Of a stretch of 44,396 nt of DNA, positions 1 through 8,500 are shown piece after piece. Numbering within the stretch: position 1 is the first letter of the stretch; every line of letters begins with the position of its first letter. Below the pieces are notes generated by a model. That model was not told the origin of the DNA. It searched no databases and was given only the letters and a program-made list of their open reading frames with translations. A program made the position numbers and the translations under genes. Source of the stretch: a virus; the IMG/VR virus record IMGVR_UViG_3300045738_002455, positions 1-44,396 of that record. The stretch is one strand, 5' to 3'.

Positions 1-45
1 ATGTTGGAGATTGCTATTTTTGGTAGTAAACAGAATGGAAATATA

Positions 46-531
46 ATGGCAAAGAAAAAAAAATCATCAAGCAGTAATACAATCGCACTGAATAAAAAAG
101 CGCGTCACAACTATAACTTAACCGATAAATATGAAGCGGGTATGAGTTTACAAGGTTGGGAAATAAAAAGTATACGCAGTGGTAAAGCTAACATCTCAGA
201 CTGCTACGTCTTTGTTAAAGACCGTGAGGCATTTTTAGTAGGCGCAGAAATTATGCCGCTAAATGCAGCCTCAAGCCATGTGGTGTGTGATCCTAACCGT
301 GCTCGAAAACTGTTATTAAACCGTCGTGAACTTGACCAACTCATGTTTGCCGTTGACCGAGATGGCTATTCACTCATTGCAACCGCAATGTATTGGAAGG
401 CATGTTGGGTAAAACTTGAGTTTTATCTTGGTAAAGGTAAGAAAGATCACGACAAGCGTGCCGATATTAAAGATCGTGAATGGGCGGTTGATAAAGGTCG
501 TTTAATGAAAAATAAAAACTTAGATAGATAG
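46..531 (+). CDS. smpB: SsrA-binding protein SmpB
   Basis: SmpB binds the tRNA-like part of tmRNA and brings it to stalled ribosomes for trans-translation. The 161-residue product has the family length and its hallmarks: NKKARHNY near the start, GWEIKSIR at about residue 36, and the basic C-terminal tail (DIKDREW, then KGRLMKNKN) that mimics a codon-anticodon in the decoding site. An upstream in-frame ATG at position 1 exists, but the ATG at 46 begins the canonical lysine-rich MAKKKK and follows GGAAATATA, so I use it. The gene is host chromosome; the tmRNA gene that it serves lies 93 bases downstream and is the prophage insertion target. Identification is very secure. Confidence 0.97.
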   Translation: MAKKKKSSSSNTIALNKKARHNYNLTDKYEAGMSLQGWEIKSIRSGKANISDCYVFVKDREAFLVGAEIMPLNAASSHVVCDPNRARKLLLNRRELDQLMFAVDRDGYSLIATAMYWKACWVKLEFYLGKGKKDHDKRADIKDREWAVDKGRLMKNKNLDR

Positions 532-585
532 TTGGTTAAAAAATACCACGTTGTCTATTTAAATAAAGCGTTGTACAATGCGTTT

Positions 586-608
586 TATAGACTGATTTAG
601 TCTATAAT
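586..608 (+). promoter_or_regulatory. Probable ssrA promoter -10 overlapping a palindrome
   Basis: A perfect TATAAT lies at 603-608, 17 bases before the mature tmRNA 5' end, which fits a precursor with a short leader. It overlaps an 8-bp perfect inverted repeat (TATAGACT, 5-base loop, AGTCTATA, 586-606). No good -35 is visible at the usual spacing. The palindrome could be an operator or chance; the promoter call is inferred from position and the -10 alone. Confidence 0.5.
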
Positions 609-624
609 AAAAAAGTTAAACTTT

Positions 625-974
625 GGGGCGGATCTAGGATTCGACAAGATTCACGAAACCCAAGGTGCATGCCGAGGGGCGGTTGGCCTCGTAAAAAGCC
701 GCAAAACTATAATTGCAAACGACGAAACGTTCGCACTAGCCGCTTAGGCTAGCCATCGCCTCAAAAATTCTCCTATTGTTTAGAGGATCGATGGTCACCC
801 CAAATAGGATAGCGAGGGAAGCACGCTTAAGGCTGAACCGCGAAATAGTATTAAGCTCACCATGACGAAGCCTGTCGATTGGCGTCTAATTGGTTAAACA
901 AATAATCGACTAAGCATGTAGTACCGAGGATGTAGGTTTTTTGGACGGGGGTTCGATTCCCCCCCGCTCCACCA
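625..974 (+). ncRNA. ssrA: tmRNA (ssrA), 3' end rebuilt by prophage attL
   Basis: The tmRNA rescues stalled ribosomes with SmpB, acting first as an alanyl-tRNA and then as an mRNA for a degradation tag. The 5' end GGGGCGG pairs with CCGCTCC before the terminal CCA; the conserved segments GGTGCATGCCGAGGGGCGG and GCATGTAGTACCGAGGATGT are present. The tag frame at 715-744 reads ANDETFALAA and stops with TAG at 745-747. The T-arm (GGGGG, TTCGATT, CCCCC) lies at 947-963. The last 28 bases are identical to the sequence at the far end of the prophage, so the acceptor stem is supplied by phage DNA while remaining functional. Identification is very secure. Confidence 0.97.
947..974 (+). other. attL: attL core (28 bp, in the tmRNA T-arm and acceptor stem)
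   Basis: The 28 bases GGGGGTTCGATT through CTCCACCA are repeated exactly at 43775-43802. The two flanks differ immediately outside this block, so it is the attachment core. It covers the T-stem-loop, the 3' acceptor strand and CCA, the usual target of tRNA/tmRNA-specific tyrosine recombinases. Confidence 0.93.
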
Positions 975-980
975 CACAAA

Positions 981-1014
981 CCCAGTAAAAGCGCTTGTTT
1001 TTACTGGGTTTTTT
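981..1014 (+). terminator. Terminator after ssrA, supplied by the prophage
   Basis: The arms CCCAGTAAAA (981-990) and TTTTACTGGG (999-1008) pair perfectly and are followed by TTTTTT. The hairpin starts 7 bases after the tmRNA CCA but is on the phage side of attL, so the prophage appears to bring its own terminator for the host tmRNA. Confidence 0.85.
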
Positions 1015-1056
1015 CTATTTAAACGCGCTACAACTACGCTATAACTACATTTAATC

Positions 1057-1077
1057 TGGCACCGATCTGGCACCGAT
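1057..1077 (+). repeat. Putative integrase arm-type sites, left pair 1
   Basis: TGGCACCGAT occurs twice with an 11-bp period (1057-1066, 1068-1077). The same paired arrangement recurs at 1166-1186 and, with a weaker second half, at 43711-43730 just inside attR. Direct repeats one helical turn apart inside both prophage ends are what arm-type binding sites of a tyrosine recombinase look like; the role is inferred. Confidence 0.65.
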
Positions 1078-1165
1078 TCATTTTTAAAGGGATAAAGCAT
1101 ACAAAACTGATCGTATGATCAGCTTGATCGTTTATACATACTGTTGCGTTTTACAGTGTGGTGTT

Positions 1166-1186
1166 TGGCACCGATCTGGCACCGAT
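1166..1186 (+). repeat. Putative integrase arm-type sites, left pair 2
   Basis: This is a second copy of the doublet TGGCACCGAT (1166-1175 and 1177-1186), identical over the whole 21 bases to the pair at 1057-1077. The pairs are 109 bp apart, which would suit integrase or IHF/Xis-bent DNA in the P' arm of attP. Confidence 0.65.
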
Positions 1187-1196
1187 TTTCAGGCAT

Positions 1197-1228
1197 AAAA
1201 AAACCGCCTTACAGGGGGCGGCTTTTTT
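1197..1228. terminator. Bidirectional hairpin terminator
   Basis: CCGCC (1204-1208) pairs with GGCGG (1217-1221). The hairpin is preceded by seven A and followed by six T, so it can end transcripts from either side. It would insulate ssrA from late-operon readthrough. Confidence 0.65.
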
Positions 1229-1328
1229 ATTTGTTTTACTTCGTTTTAGGTTACCAAGCTAAACAGAAGTTGGTTTAATTTCATTTTGGCAAATGATAAA
1301 AAACCTGCTCAGGACAGCCACGTAATAT

Positions 1329-1401
1329 TACCTAACTGTTGCGAATAATGCAACGGTTGGCATATATGTATAGATAATCGTTTTTTCTATACATATATGC
1401 C
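1329..1401. repeat. Two adjacent inverted repeats at the left end
   Basis: GGCATATATGTATAG (1359-1373) is perfectly complementary to CTATACATATATGCC (1387-1401), with a 13-base spacer. Just upstream, ACCTAAC-TGTTGC at about 1329 pairs imperfectly with GCAAC-GGTTGG ending at 1360. The rest of the non-coding stretch 975-1527 contains the arm-type repeats and terminators listed separately and no plausible gene. The role of this DNA is unknown; a protein-binding cruciform or recombination accessory site is possible. Confidence 0.6.
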
Positions 1402-1475
1402 GCCGAGCGCGAAAACTTTGTGATGGAGCTGCGAAAACTATTTGTTGTGTATATTAAAACTGATTTTAAAATAAG

Positions 1476-1506
1476 AAAAGCACTTAAGGTAATTTAAGTG
1501 CTTTTT
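1476..1506. terminator. Late-operon terminator
   Basis: AAAAGCACTTAA and TTAAGTGCTTTT form a long AT-rich stem with T-runs on both strands. It lies 22 bases beyond the stop codon of the last minus-strand tail gene, the expected end of the late transcript, and can also work on the plus strand. Confidence 0.8.
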
Positions 1507-1527
1507 GTTTGTGTTGGCTGTTAGTGG

Positions 1528-1851
1528 TTACGCCGATTCAAACGATAGAACTTGTCCGATTGATATAGATGTCTTGTCGTCGTTTTTATATACAATCAAC
1601 TCTGAATCACATCTAGCTAGCAATAATGACCTATTGGCCTCTGATGGCTTGATTTGAATAACGTTACCTTGCCATGTTATTTCTCCAGTGCTTGATGAAA
1701 TGACTACATCTACTTCGCCAAAGAAGACTAACTCTATCTTTGTTAACGTGTCTGGATCTATTACATAGTCGCCATTAACTTTATCCCTAACGTTTATTCT
1801 AAATAGCTCAACGTTAGCGCGGTTTTTCGGGAACTTAAATAGATGCGTCAT
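1528..1851 (-). CDS. Hypothetical protein, last gene of the late operon
   Basis: This 107-residue protein has no family I recognise. It is mostly predicted beta-strand with charged loops and no signal peptide or membrane segment. The start ATG is one base away from the stop of the upstream gene (1853-2242), so the two are translationally coupled. Position downstream of the tail fibre suggests an accessory fibre or baseplate component, or a fibre chaperone. This is position-based inference only. Confidence 0.7.
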   Translation of the reverse strand: MTHLFKFPKNRANVELFRINVRDKVNGDYVIDPDTLTKIELVFFGEVDVVISSSTGEITWQGNVIQIKPSEANRSLLLARCDSELIVYKNDDKTSISIGQVLSFESA

Positions 1852-1852
1852 G

Positions 1853-2242
1853 TTACACCTGGCTTAATTCGCGCACGAATGTCTGTAACGCCGGGATAGT
1901 AACCATATCGCCTGCCTCGTTAGTCACAGCTCTGTCGGTTGCGTCTTGGCAAATAATAACTTCACTGTTTACGCTGTCTAAAATCAACACCACTAAATCA
2001 TCACCAGCCGAAGCTGTGGCTGTAGGGTCGATTGATTTGCCGTTAACGGTTATCTCTAAGTCGTCACCTGACGGGGTTAATGCTACGTCAGCACCAGTCA
2101 TTGCCGCGCTAGCGATTACTTTTGCTGATGCTTGGGCGTATGTATCTGCTTTGAGTACGTTAAGCGCTAATGCTAATGTGGTAGCGTTGGTTTTTAAATG
2201 TTGAGCACCGTTTAGTTTAAAGTTGTAGCTTGAAAAATTCAT
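1853..2242 (-). CDS. Hypothetical tail-associated protein
   Basis: The 129-residue product is rich in Ala, Thr, Asp and Val with no Cys-rich, membrane or catalytic motif. The segment GADVALTPSGDDLEITVNGKSI looks like beta-strand material of the kind found in fibre-associated proteins. It follows the fibre gene by 12 bases behind AGGTAATATAA and is coupled to the next ORF. Function unknown; a fibre tip or capping protein is a reasonable guess from order alone. Confidence 0.7.
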   Translation of the reverse strand: MNFSSYNFKLNGAQHLKTNATTLALALNVLKADTYAQASAKVIASAAMTGADVALTPSGDDLEITVNGKSIDPTATASAGDDLVVLILDSVNSEVIICQDATDRAVTNEAGDMVTIPALQTFVRELSQV

Positions 2243-2254
2243 TTATATTACCTC

Positions 2255-4147
2255 TTAATGTAGTTGGTCGATTATGTAAATTGGGGTTAATAACTCTATG
2301 TGATAGGTGGGCGTTAGCATTTCCAGCGTAACCTGGTCTATGTCGACATTTAGCTCATAAGCAATATTGGATACGATAATATTAACGAGTTCGGCTTGTG
2401 TTAATTGCTGTGCAACGACTGGCGATATTGTTAAATCTATATCTATTTGCTGCGTGTTGTATTGTGTTAGCTGCTCTAAAACAACGGCACCCACCAGCGC
2501 GTTAACTTGACTATTAACCGTACTGGCATGCGCTAATTGCTCTGTTTGCACAACAGTAACGAATAAACCGCTACTTTCATCAACCGTGACTGTAACGGCA
2601 TTAGCTAGCTGTTCAGCTGTAATAGCATTTACCGATGAATCAACAACTACTGCACTATTGATTGATTGTGCTATTTGCTCGCAAATAACCAATTTTATGT
2701 TTGATAATTCACTGACTATTAATGCTTGGGTTTGCGTTTTTTGCTCCGTAATAACTACATTTACATCTTGAGCGCCGTCGCTTGTTACGCTAATTTGCAA
2801 TGATTGGGTTAATTGCTGAGCCTGTACTGCGCTAATCAGCTGGTTATTATCACTAGCAACTAACGCGCTTTGCGCTTTTTGTTCAGTAATAACAGTGGTT
2901 AATTGATTAATAGTCGCTATGGCGGCAATATTGCCTTGGGTTTTTTGCTCAGCGTTAACAGCTGCTACACTTAGTGTTGATGCGATATTGATTAACTGCG
3001 CACTTGCTAGCGATTCAGCCACAATAACGTTAATATTATTTAACTGGTTCGGTGATAAAAGCTGAGCTTGAGTTAATTGCTGCGCTGATGTCACAGCGAT
3101 TGTGGTATCAGAGCCGCCCCCGCTTTGCTCAGTCCATGCACCCATACTAGCCCATGTACCTGGGCTGCTTTGGTTTTCGTATTCTGCCGTCAACCAATCA
3201 GCGCTAACTGCCCCATACCTTACCTTTGCCTCAGCTATATCATGGGAGCCGCCTGTTTCAGGCGAACTATCCATTAATCTATTTAATGAAATTCTATCTA
3301 AAGATGCGGTAGGAAGGTTTATGCGTGAGTTTGTTGTCCCTATTGTCGTGCCGAAACTTGACTTTATATAGCCTGTCGTGCCAGTCGAACTATCAACCGA
3401 CACCGATGTAAATACATAATCGCCTTGGGCTGGGCCTGTTTGCTGTCCTAGACTTTCGTTTGATGCTGACACAGATCTAGCAAAAGTAAACATGTCAACT
3501 CTATCAACTGATACATCCTTATCCCATTTTATAGAGAAATTACCGTAAGGTGATGATGTATCGGCTATACCGAACAAAGTAGCATCACCGCCACCATGCT
3601 CAGCTACCCAAAGTGAAACGGTAAAGTCATCATTTGATGTTAATGATGTTAAGTTAGTATGTAAATAATCTGAGGATGAGCTAAATCTTATGGCTGGGCC
3701 TGTTGGTGCGCCTGTTATTATTGACGGACTGCCGACTGCTGAAAGTGTGCCGTGATTGCCTGTTGAGTCAGTTAACGCCCCATGTAACACCAACTCATAA
3801 TCATCCCAAACCGCATTGCGGCCGTAAGCAGCGCTAACGGCTGGTTGTGAAGTTTCAACGGAATCTTCTTCTACATAAATAGTCGCCCCCGTAAAAGCAC
3901 TGGGTATTTTTACCCAGGCTTGAATTGACGGACTACCACCCACGACAAATTCAACTATCTCACACGCTAAACGAGTTGCTTTTGTGTCGTCAGTGTAAAA
4001 TCTAGCTGAGCCACCGCCGTTAGCAAGCGACAAAACTCCACCGTCAATCGCATTAGCCGCAAAGCAACCGTTAGTTAGCAGTACAGGAAAATCTGAATGA
4101 CTCCCTGTAATTGTGGGTAGGGTTATTAACCCTTGACCAAATGCCAT
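2255..4147 (-). CDS. Tail fibre-like protein with LamG-like domain and 11 degenerate repeats
   Basis: The 630-residue protein has three parts. Residues about 10-110 resemble the DUF2341-type domain (PVLLTN, GSARFYTDD). Residues about 115-340 look like a concanavalin/LamG fold (FSSSSDYLHTNL, DDFTVSLWV, ending AEYENQSSPGTW). Residues 351 to about 600 hold eleven imperfect repeats of 20-27 residues centred on EQLTQA-like motifs (AQQLTQAQL, TEQKAQSAL, AEQLANAV, TEQLAHAS, LEQLTQYN and others). LamG-like domains commonly bind sugars, so surface recognition is likely. It is downstream of tail tip J and next to small accessory genes, a usual place for side fibres. Assignment as fibre is inference from architecture and position. 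Confidence 0.72.
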   Translation of the reverse strand: MAFGQGLITLPTITGSHSDFPVLLTNGCFAANAIDGGVLSLANGGGSARFYTDDTKATRLACEIVEFVVGGSPSIQAWVKIPSAFTGATIYVEEDSVETSQPAVSAAYGRNAVWDDYELVLHGALTDSTGNHGTLSAVGSPSIITGAPTGPAIRFSSSSDYLHTNLTSLTSNDDFTVSLWVAEHGGGDATLFGIADTSSPYGNFSIKWDKDVSVDRVDMFTFARSVSASNESLGQQTGPAQGDYVFTSVSVDSSTGTTGYIKSSFGTTIGTTNSRINLPTASLDRISLNRLMDSSPETGGSHDIAEAKVRYGAVSADWLTAEYENQSSPGTWASMGAWTEQSGGGSDTTIAVTSAQQLTQAQLLSPNQLNNINVIVAESLASAQLINIASTLSVAAVNAEQKTQGNIAAIATINQLTTVITEQKAQSALVASDNNQLISAVQAQQLTQSLQISVTSDGAQDVNVVITEQKTQTQALIVSELSNIKLVICEQIAQSINSAVVVDSSVNAITAEQLANAVTVTVDESSGLFVTVVQTEQLAHASTVNSQVNALVGAVVLEQLTQYNTQQIDIDLTISPVVAQQLTQAELVNIIVSNIAYELNVDIDQVTLEMLTPTYHIELLTPIYIIDQLH

Positions 4148-4486
4148 TTATTTATCCAATAAATCAGCTGAATAATTTAGCGCATCTTTGCCGTACTTTG
4201 TCGCTATTTCGTCAACTGTCATAGCGCCATTTTTTACCGCAATCAAATCGTCAATCTTTTCTTTTATCTCGTAAAAATAAGGTATTTGCTCTTCAAATCC
4301 TGCGCCAACATGCTCTAAAAGCCCTGTATCAACATTGCTGTCGGGGTTTTTTCGTGCATAGACTTGATGCCCTATTGCTGCCGACAAATCAGCATTTAAT
4401 TTAGCTATAGAACCAGCCACTTGCTTACGAGTTTCGCTTGTGTTTTTAGCGAAATTACTTAATTTTAACTGCTGTATTGAGTTCAT
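4148..4486 (-). CDS. Hypothetical tail-region protein
   Basis: I place the start at ATG 4486 (MNSIQQLKLSNF), which follows AAGGGTAAGACAA; a longer reading from 4597 would overlap the DUF1353 gene. The 112-residue product is helical, with a Lys/Thr-rich N-terminus and a C-terminal segment (MTVDEIATKYGKDALNYSADLL). It has no recognised family. The stop abuts the fibre gene start, so it may help assemble or attach the fibre. Confidence 0.6.
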   Translation of the reverse strand: MNSIQQLKLSNFAKNTSETRKQVAGSIAKLNADLSAAIGHQVYARKNPDSNVDTGLLEHVGAGFEEQIPYFYEIKEKIDDLIAVKNGAMTVDEIATKYGKDALNYSADLLDK

Positions 4487-4526
4487 TTGTCTTACCCTTA
4501 ATTTTCTGTTGTATAATTTAAGTTTA

Positions 4527-4847
4527 TTAGTAAAGGCCTTTTCCAAAAAGCTTAATAAAAACATACGCCAAGTTTCTGCGAAGTCTGTTAGCGCCATAGT
4601 GTTTAGCTACTCGTTTAAATAGGTGGTCGGCCTCGGCTTTGGTTTTAATCGCGTTTTTGTACATGTAGTCGTGAATAACGGCCGCTTCGAATAAGTCGCC
4701 GCTTGGGCTTGCAAATGCCCATAAAATTCTTGGCACGCTGGCACCGTCGGTAATAAAGCCTGAGGGTATAAACATAAAAGGTGATTGCCACCCCTCGGTT
4801 AACTGCCATTTGTTAGGACCAAGCCTAACGAGTTTTATTTTTGCCAT
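4527..4847 (-). CDS. DUF1353 family phage protein
   Basis: The family signature is clear: FITDGASVPRILWAFASPSG followed by AAVIHDYMY and a helical C-terminus with HLFKRV. DUF1353 proteins are found in the tail or lysis regions of many phages and their function is not established; the conserved His-Asp residues suggest a possible metal site. The start at 4847 (MAKIKLVRLG) overlaps the previous stop as TAATG and follows AAGGATCACG; a longer frame to 4895 exists but lacks support. Length 106 residues. Confidence 0.75.
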   Translation of the reverse strand: MAKIKLVRLGPNKWQLTEGWQSPFMFIPSGFITDGASVPRILWAFASPSGDLFEAAVIHDYMYKNAIKTKAEADHLFKRVAKHYGANRLRRNLAYVFIKLFGKGLY

Positions 4848-5143
4848 TACGTGATCCTTTTTCGTTTTTTGCCTTCGGGGCAATAACGCACCCAATCAGT
4901 GCTTTCTCTGTCAAAACCAATAAAGTTCATGAAGCGCTCTATATCTTTAAAGTCACTATGGCCTAAGTCTTCTATGCCGATCGTTCGTTCAATGGCTGCG
5001 CGGCCGTTCGTGATTGTTATTAATGATGTTGCATCCCAAGGCAGGCCGTATTCGTTGGCACGTATTGCGCTGAGTTGCTTAATTTCAAATAGCCATTTTC
5101 CAGATTTGAAATAGTGTTTTCCATCCTGTAAAAATAGCTGCAT
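4847..5143 (-). CDS. Hypothetical protein
   Basis: The chosen start at 5143 (MQLFLQDGKHYFKSG) follows AAGGTGAATAC, a strong ribosome-binding site, and avoids an overlap with the upstream gene that the longer frame (from 5239) would create. The 98-residue product ends in a very basic tail (CPEGKKRKRIT). No family recognised. It is coupled by TAATG to the DUF1353 gene, so the two probably act together in late infection. Confidence 0.65.
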   Translation of the reverse strand: MQLFLQDGKHYFKSGKWLFEIKQLSAIRANEYGLPWDATSLITITNGRAAIERTIGIEDLGHSDFKDIERFMNFIGFDRESTDWVRYCPEGKKRKRIT

Positions 5144-5157
5144 GTATTCACCTTGTT

Positions 5158-5556
5158 TTAAATACCTGCCCAGCTCGATAGCGTGGCTTTTTTGTTTACA
5201 ACAATAGGGATAAGTTCGGTGCTGATGTTGCTTATCCAATCGATAATATCTGTCGTGCCATCGCTTAGGCTTTCTACGCTTATGCTGTGCACTTGTGATA
5301 TTTTTATTTCTTTGTTGTTTAGTAGCTCTGGTGTGCCGTCTGTATTGATGAGCGTTAAATTAAATTTTGCATCTAGTGTGTCAATAGTGCCGTCACCGTC
5401 TACATCATTTTGCTGTTTGTCTATATGCACAAGTACTGTATGAGTAACATCAACATTGTTAATAGTATCTAGCGTGCTAAATACTCGCTGAGTTACCTCG
5501 TTATTTTGTACAAGTGTAAAGCTTAATGTGCTGGTATCTGTTGCTGTAATTTGCAT
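5158..5556 (-). CDS. Hypothetical tail protein with EF-hand-like loop
   Basis: This 132-residue protein carries DVDGDGTIDTLD at residues 51-62, the pattern of an EF-hand or dockerin-type calcium-binding loop. The rest is beta-rich with no membrane segment. It follows tail tip J after a 21-base gap and precedes small accessory genes. Calcium-dependent stabilisation of the tail tip is a plausible role, but only the loop is visible in the sequence. The frame overlaps no other good gene. Confidence 0.65.
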   Translation of the reverse strand: MQITATDTSTLSFTLVQNNEVTQRVFSTLDTINNVDVTHTVLVHIDKQQNDVDGDGTIDTLDAKFNLTLINTDGTPELLNNKEIKISQVHSISVESLSDGTTDIIDWISNISTELIPIVVNKKATLSSWAGI

Positions 5557-5577
5557 TGTTAGCCCTGTTTTTATTAG

Positions 5578-8500
5578 TTACGGTTTTTGTTGGCCGTTAT
5601 GGGTGATAATTCTATTTTTTGCGTTAACACCGGCAGCGAACGAGCCGTTACCTACGCTGATGTGCATTACGGGTTGTTCACCAATAATTTCTGCGCGTGT
5701 TACTTTTTCCCATACGAGTTGGTTGCTATCGCCTTTTAGCGTGGCGAGTTCGTCAACGTTAACGGTTAACTCTTTAGGGGTGATTATTACGTGGTTTTCA
5801 AGCTCTAGCGGGGTGCTTTCGCTGATGCGTACAATAGCGCCTGAGCTAGTTTGTATTTCGTAAATCACTTGTTTTTGCTCGATTAAGCGTGATTGTTTAA
5901 TCTGGCCTTTTACTGCATTTTCACCTTGGAACCACAAATCAATTTCATTATTTGCAAGAGCTTTTTGTGTTTGTAAATCTTTGCCTTGTAAATCTGGGGT
6001 TAACCACATGTCGAGTGTTATACAATCGTATACTGGTGGGGTAGTGCTGCCGCCGCCGTTAGCGGGTGTTGTAATGCTTGATACAAAAATACGGTGATTG
6101 CCTGCAGCTATGGTTTGTAAATTGGTTGTAGCGTTATACGTTACAGTGCCGCCTGTGTAAGTTGGGTCGTCGTAATACACGTAGTATTTAGTGCTAAAGG
6201 CTAATCCTGAGATTGAACCTGCATTAAGCGTTAACAATCCAAAACCATACTGGCGCGTGTGGCTAGCAATGTTTATTTTTGCGGTACTGCCGTTATCTAT
6301 AGCTGACAGCGGGTTAACATTTAATGCAGTACCAGCTCCGGCTGATACTAAGTTGGGCATGAACTGTTGGTCTTGCACGCGGTATAGTCTGTAGCCGCTG
6401 TAGTATGCTTGTCCTGTGGTATTATAGTTCATCAATAAACGTACACGCACATAACAAACCTCTTGGCCGTCTGAGCCGTTATACGGTGTATGGGTCTCAG
6501 GCAAGGTATGTGAATACACGTATTTTGTCCACGTATTTGAGACTACTGTGTTGATTAAACCCCCATAAACCGTACCGTTGTTGCTACCAAGTGGTTTTTT
6601 ATTGCGGTCGAAACGTTCAATACCCATGTATGCTTTAGCTGTATTGCCCGTTTGTTTGGCCCACATTTCCCAATGTAGAGTTTCGCCTTTTTTAACCGGG
6701 ATAAAATCACTTAAAGAGTCATAATTTAGCATTGTTGTTCGTGAGAAGCCTATGGCAAAAGGCGAACCAGCAGGCATTACATCGGGCGCTATACCGTTAA
6801 TATTGAATAGCGTTTGGTTAGATTGAGTAAATTCGCTGTATTGCTGTGCGGCTAATTGTGCGGCATCAGCCTTAGCTTGAGCATCAGCAATGGCGCGTGC
6901 TTCTTCTGCTGTTACTATATTGTCGGCATAGGCTTCTGCAGTTACGCGTGCTAGCTCTGCATCGGCTTTAGCGGCTATATCAGCAGCTAAAATGGCTTCG
7001 GCTTTAGCAGCATCTGCACGAGCTTGCGCGTCGATTTCAGCAGCAGCTATAGCTGCAGATTGTGCGGCATCAGCCTTAGCTTGAGCATCAGCAATGGCAC
7101 GGGCTTCTTCTGCTGTTACTATGTTGTCGGCGTAAGCTTCTGCAGTTACGCGTGCTAGTTCTGCATCGGCTTTAGCGGCGGCATCGGCAGCTGCTATGGC
7201 TACATCGGCGGCTGCATCAGCTTTGCTTTGCGCTTCTGTGGCATTAATTAATGAAATACCAGCAGCGTCGCGCAAGGTACTAACATTGACAGGGGTTATT
7301 GAGTTTTTTATCTCAGCGTTTAATGTGCCATTAGTGGTGCTGTCATACGCAATAAATTTGAATTGATCAGTTGGTGAGTAATTCCCCGCAGGTGACGTTG
7401 ACGACAATGTTCTTTGCCCCCAAAACTCCCACCGGGCATCTTGTACGTTATTGCCTGACTTTAGTGCTAGCCACTCTAATCCGTTATAAACAACTTTTAC
7501 TACCTGCCAATTCCACGATACATCAGATTTAGAGAGTGCTGTATATGTGGTGTTGTAAGCTGTCTTTGCTGCTATATCTATACGCTCAGACCTGTTGGTT
7601 CCTGACGCACCGCCCCTTCGAAATGTTAACGTACCAAAAACCTCAGACTCTCCCCAACCGGTAGCACCATTTGCATACGGTATCAGCAAAATTACGGCAG
7701 ACGTATAATGAGCATTAAAACTAAAAGTTTCTCTAGATACTGATTGGCCATAGTCAGTTACATCACTCACCAACAACCAATCAGCACCATTATAATTTTC
7801 AGACGTTGTTCTGTCTGTTTGGCAACGTTTAATACCGCTGCCGGTATCCCATAAGTCGCCCACGTCGTAAGGGGTAACAGGTTGAGCTACAAAAACACGG
7901 CGCTTACCGTCAGCAGTATCTTGAGCTTTTGCAGCATTTGCTAATGCAAGGGTTACATCACTGTCGCTAACTTTTTGCCATTCGTAAGTCGTACCATTAA
8001 TTAAAAATCGATAGGCATAGCCGGTATTGTTGTCGTAATACAAATCACCTAAATGGGTGTTTTTGTCGTCACCCGTGGCCCAGTCACTTGCGGGGCTGTT
8101 TGCTAACGTTGGCGCACCATCGTAAAACCAGGTGGTAATCGCTTTGTCGATTTGTGACTGTAATACCGCTTTTTCTTGGGCGTACAAGTCTTCGGTAACA
8201 AAACCGGTTATTTCAGCGTTGCTAATGCGGGGGTCTAAAAATAAAGCCTCTTTTCCGGTTATTACATCCCAGCCAACAGTAGTTTTTTCTAACGTAACTG
8301 TGATATTGGTATTTTGACTTAGAAATAAACTGTTCCCTGCGTAAAGTTTGAAGGTATGTTGCCCTCCCTCTAACCCATAAACGTCAAAAAAGTTTTCGGT
8401 TAAATCCTCTGATTTTACTATGTTTTGCTCTGCGTTTAATACGATCACACGATAAAAGGTGACGGCCGCATTATTTGCATCATCCCAAACCAACTTTCCT

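Noticed and set aside
894-1100. 68-residue minus-strand ORF with WWSGGESNPRP
   Set aside because: It is antisense to the tmRNA 3' end and attL; this peptide string is a well-known artefact of reading tRNA-like genes backwards.
1329-1362. Integron attC-like site (ACCTAAC to GTTGGCA)
   Set aside because: The left box fits RYYYAAC, but the right side does not fit GTTRRRY and the span of about 34 bases is too short; no integron integrase is present.
2016-3371. Plus-strand ORFs across the fibre genes (2016-2204, 2586-2771, 3102-3371)
   Set aside because: They are shadows of strong minus-strand frames, with no ribosome-binding sites and odd composition.
4115-4122. Enrichment of KOPS motifs to match the FtsK gamma domain
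   Set aside because: Only two GGGTAGGG-type sites were noticed, about what chance gives for this base composition.
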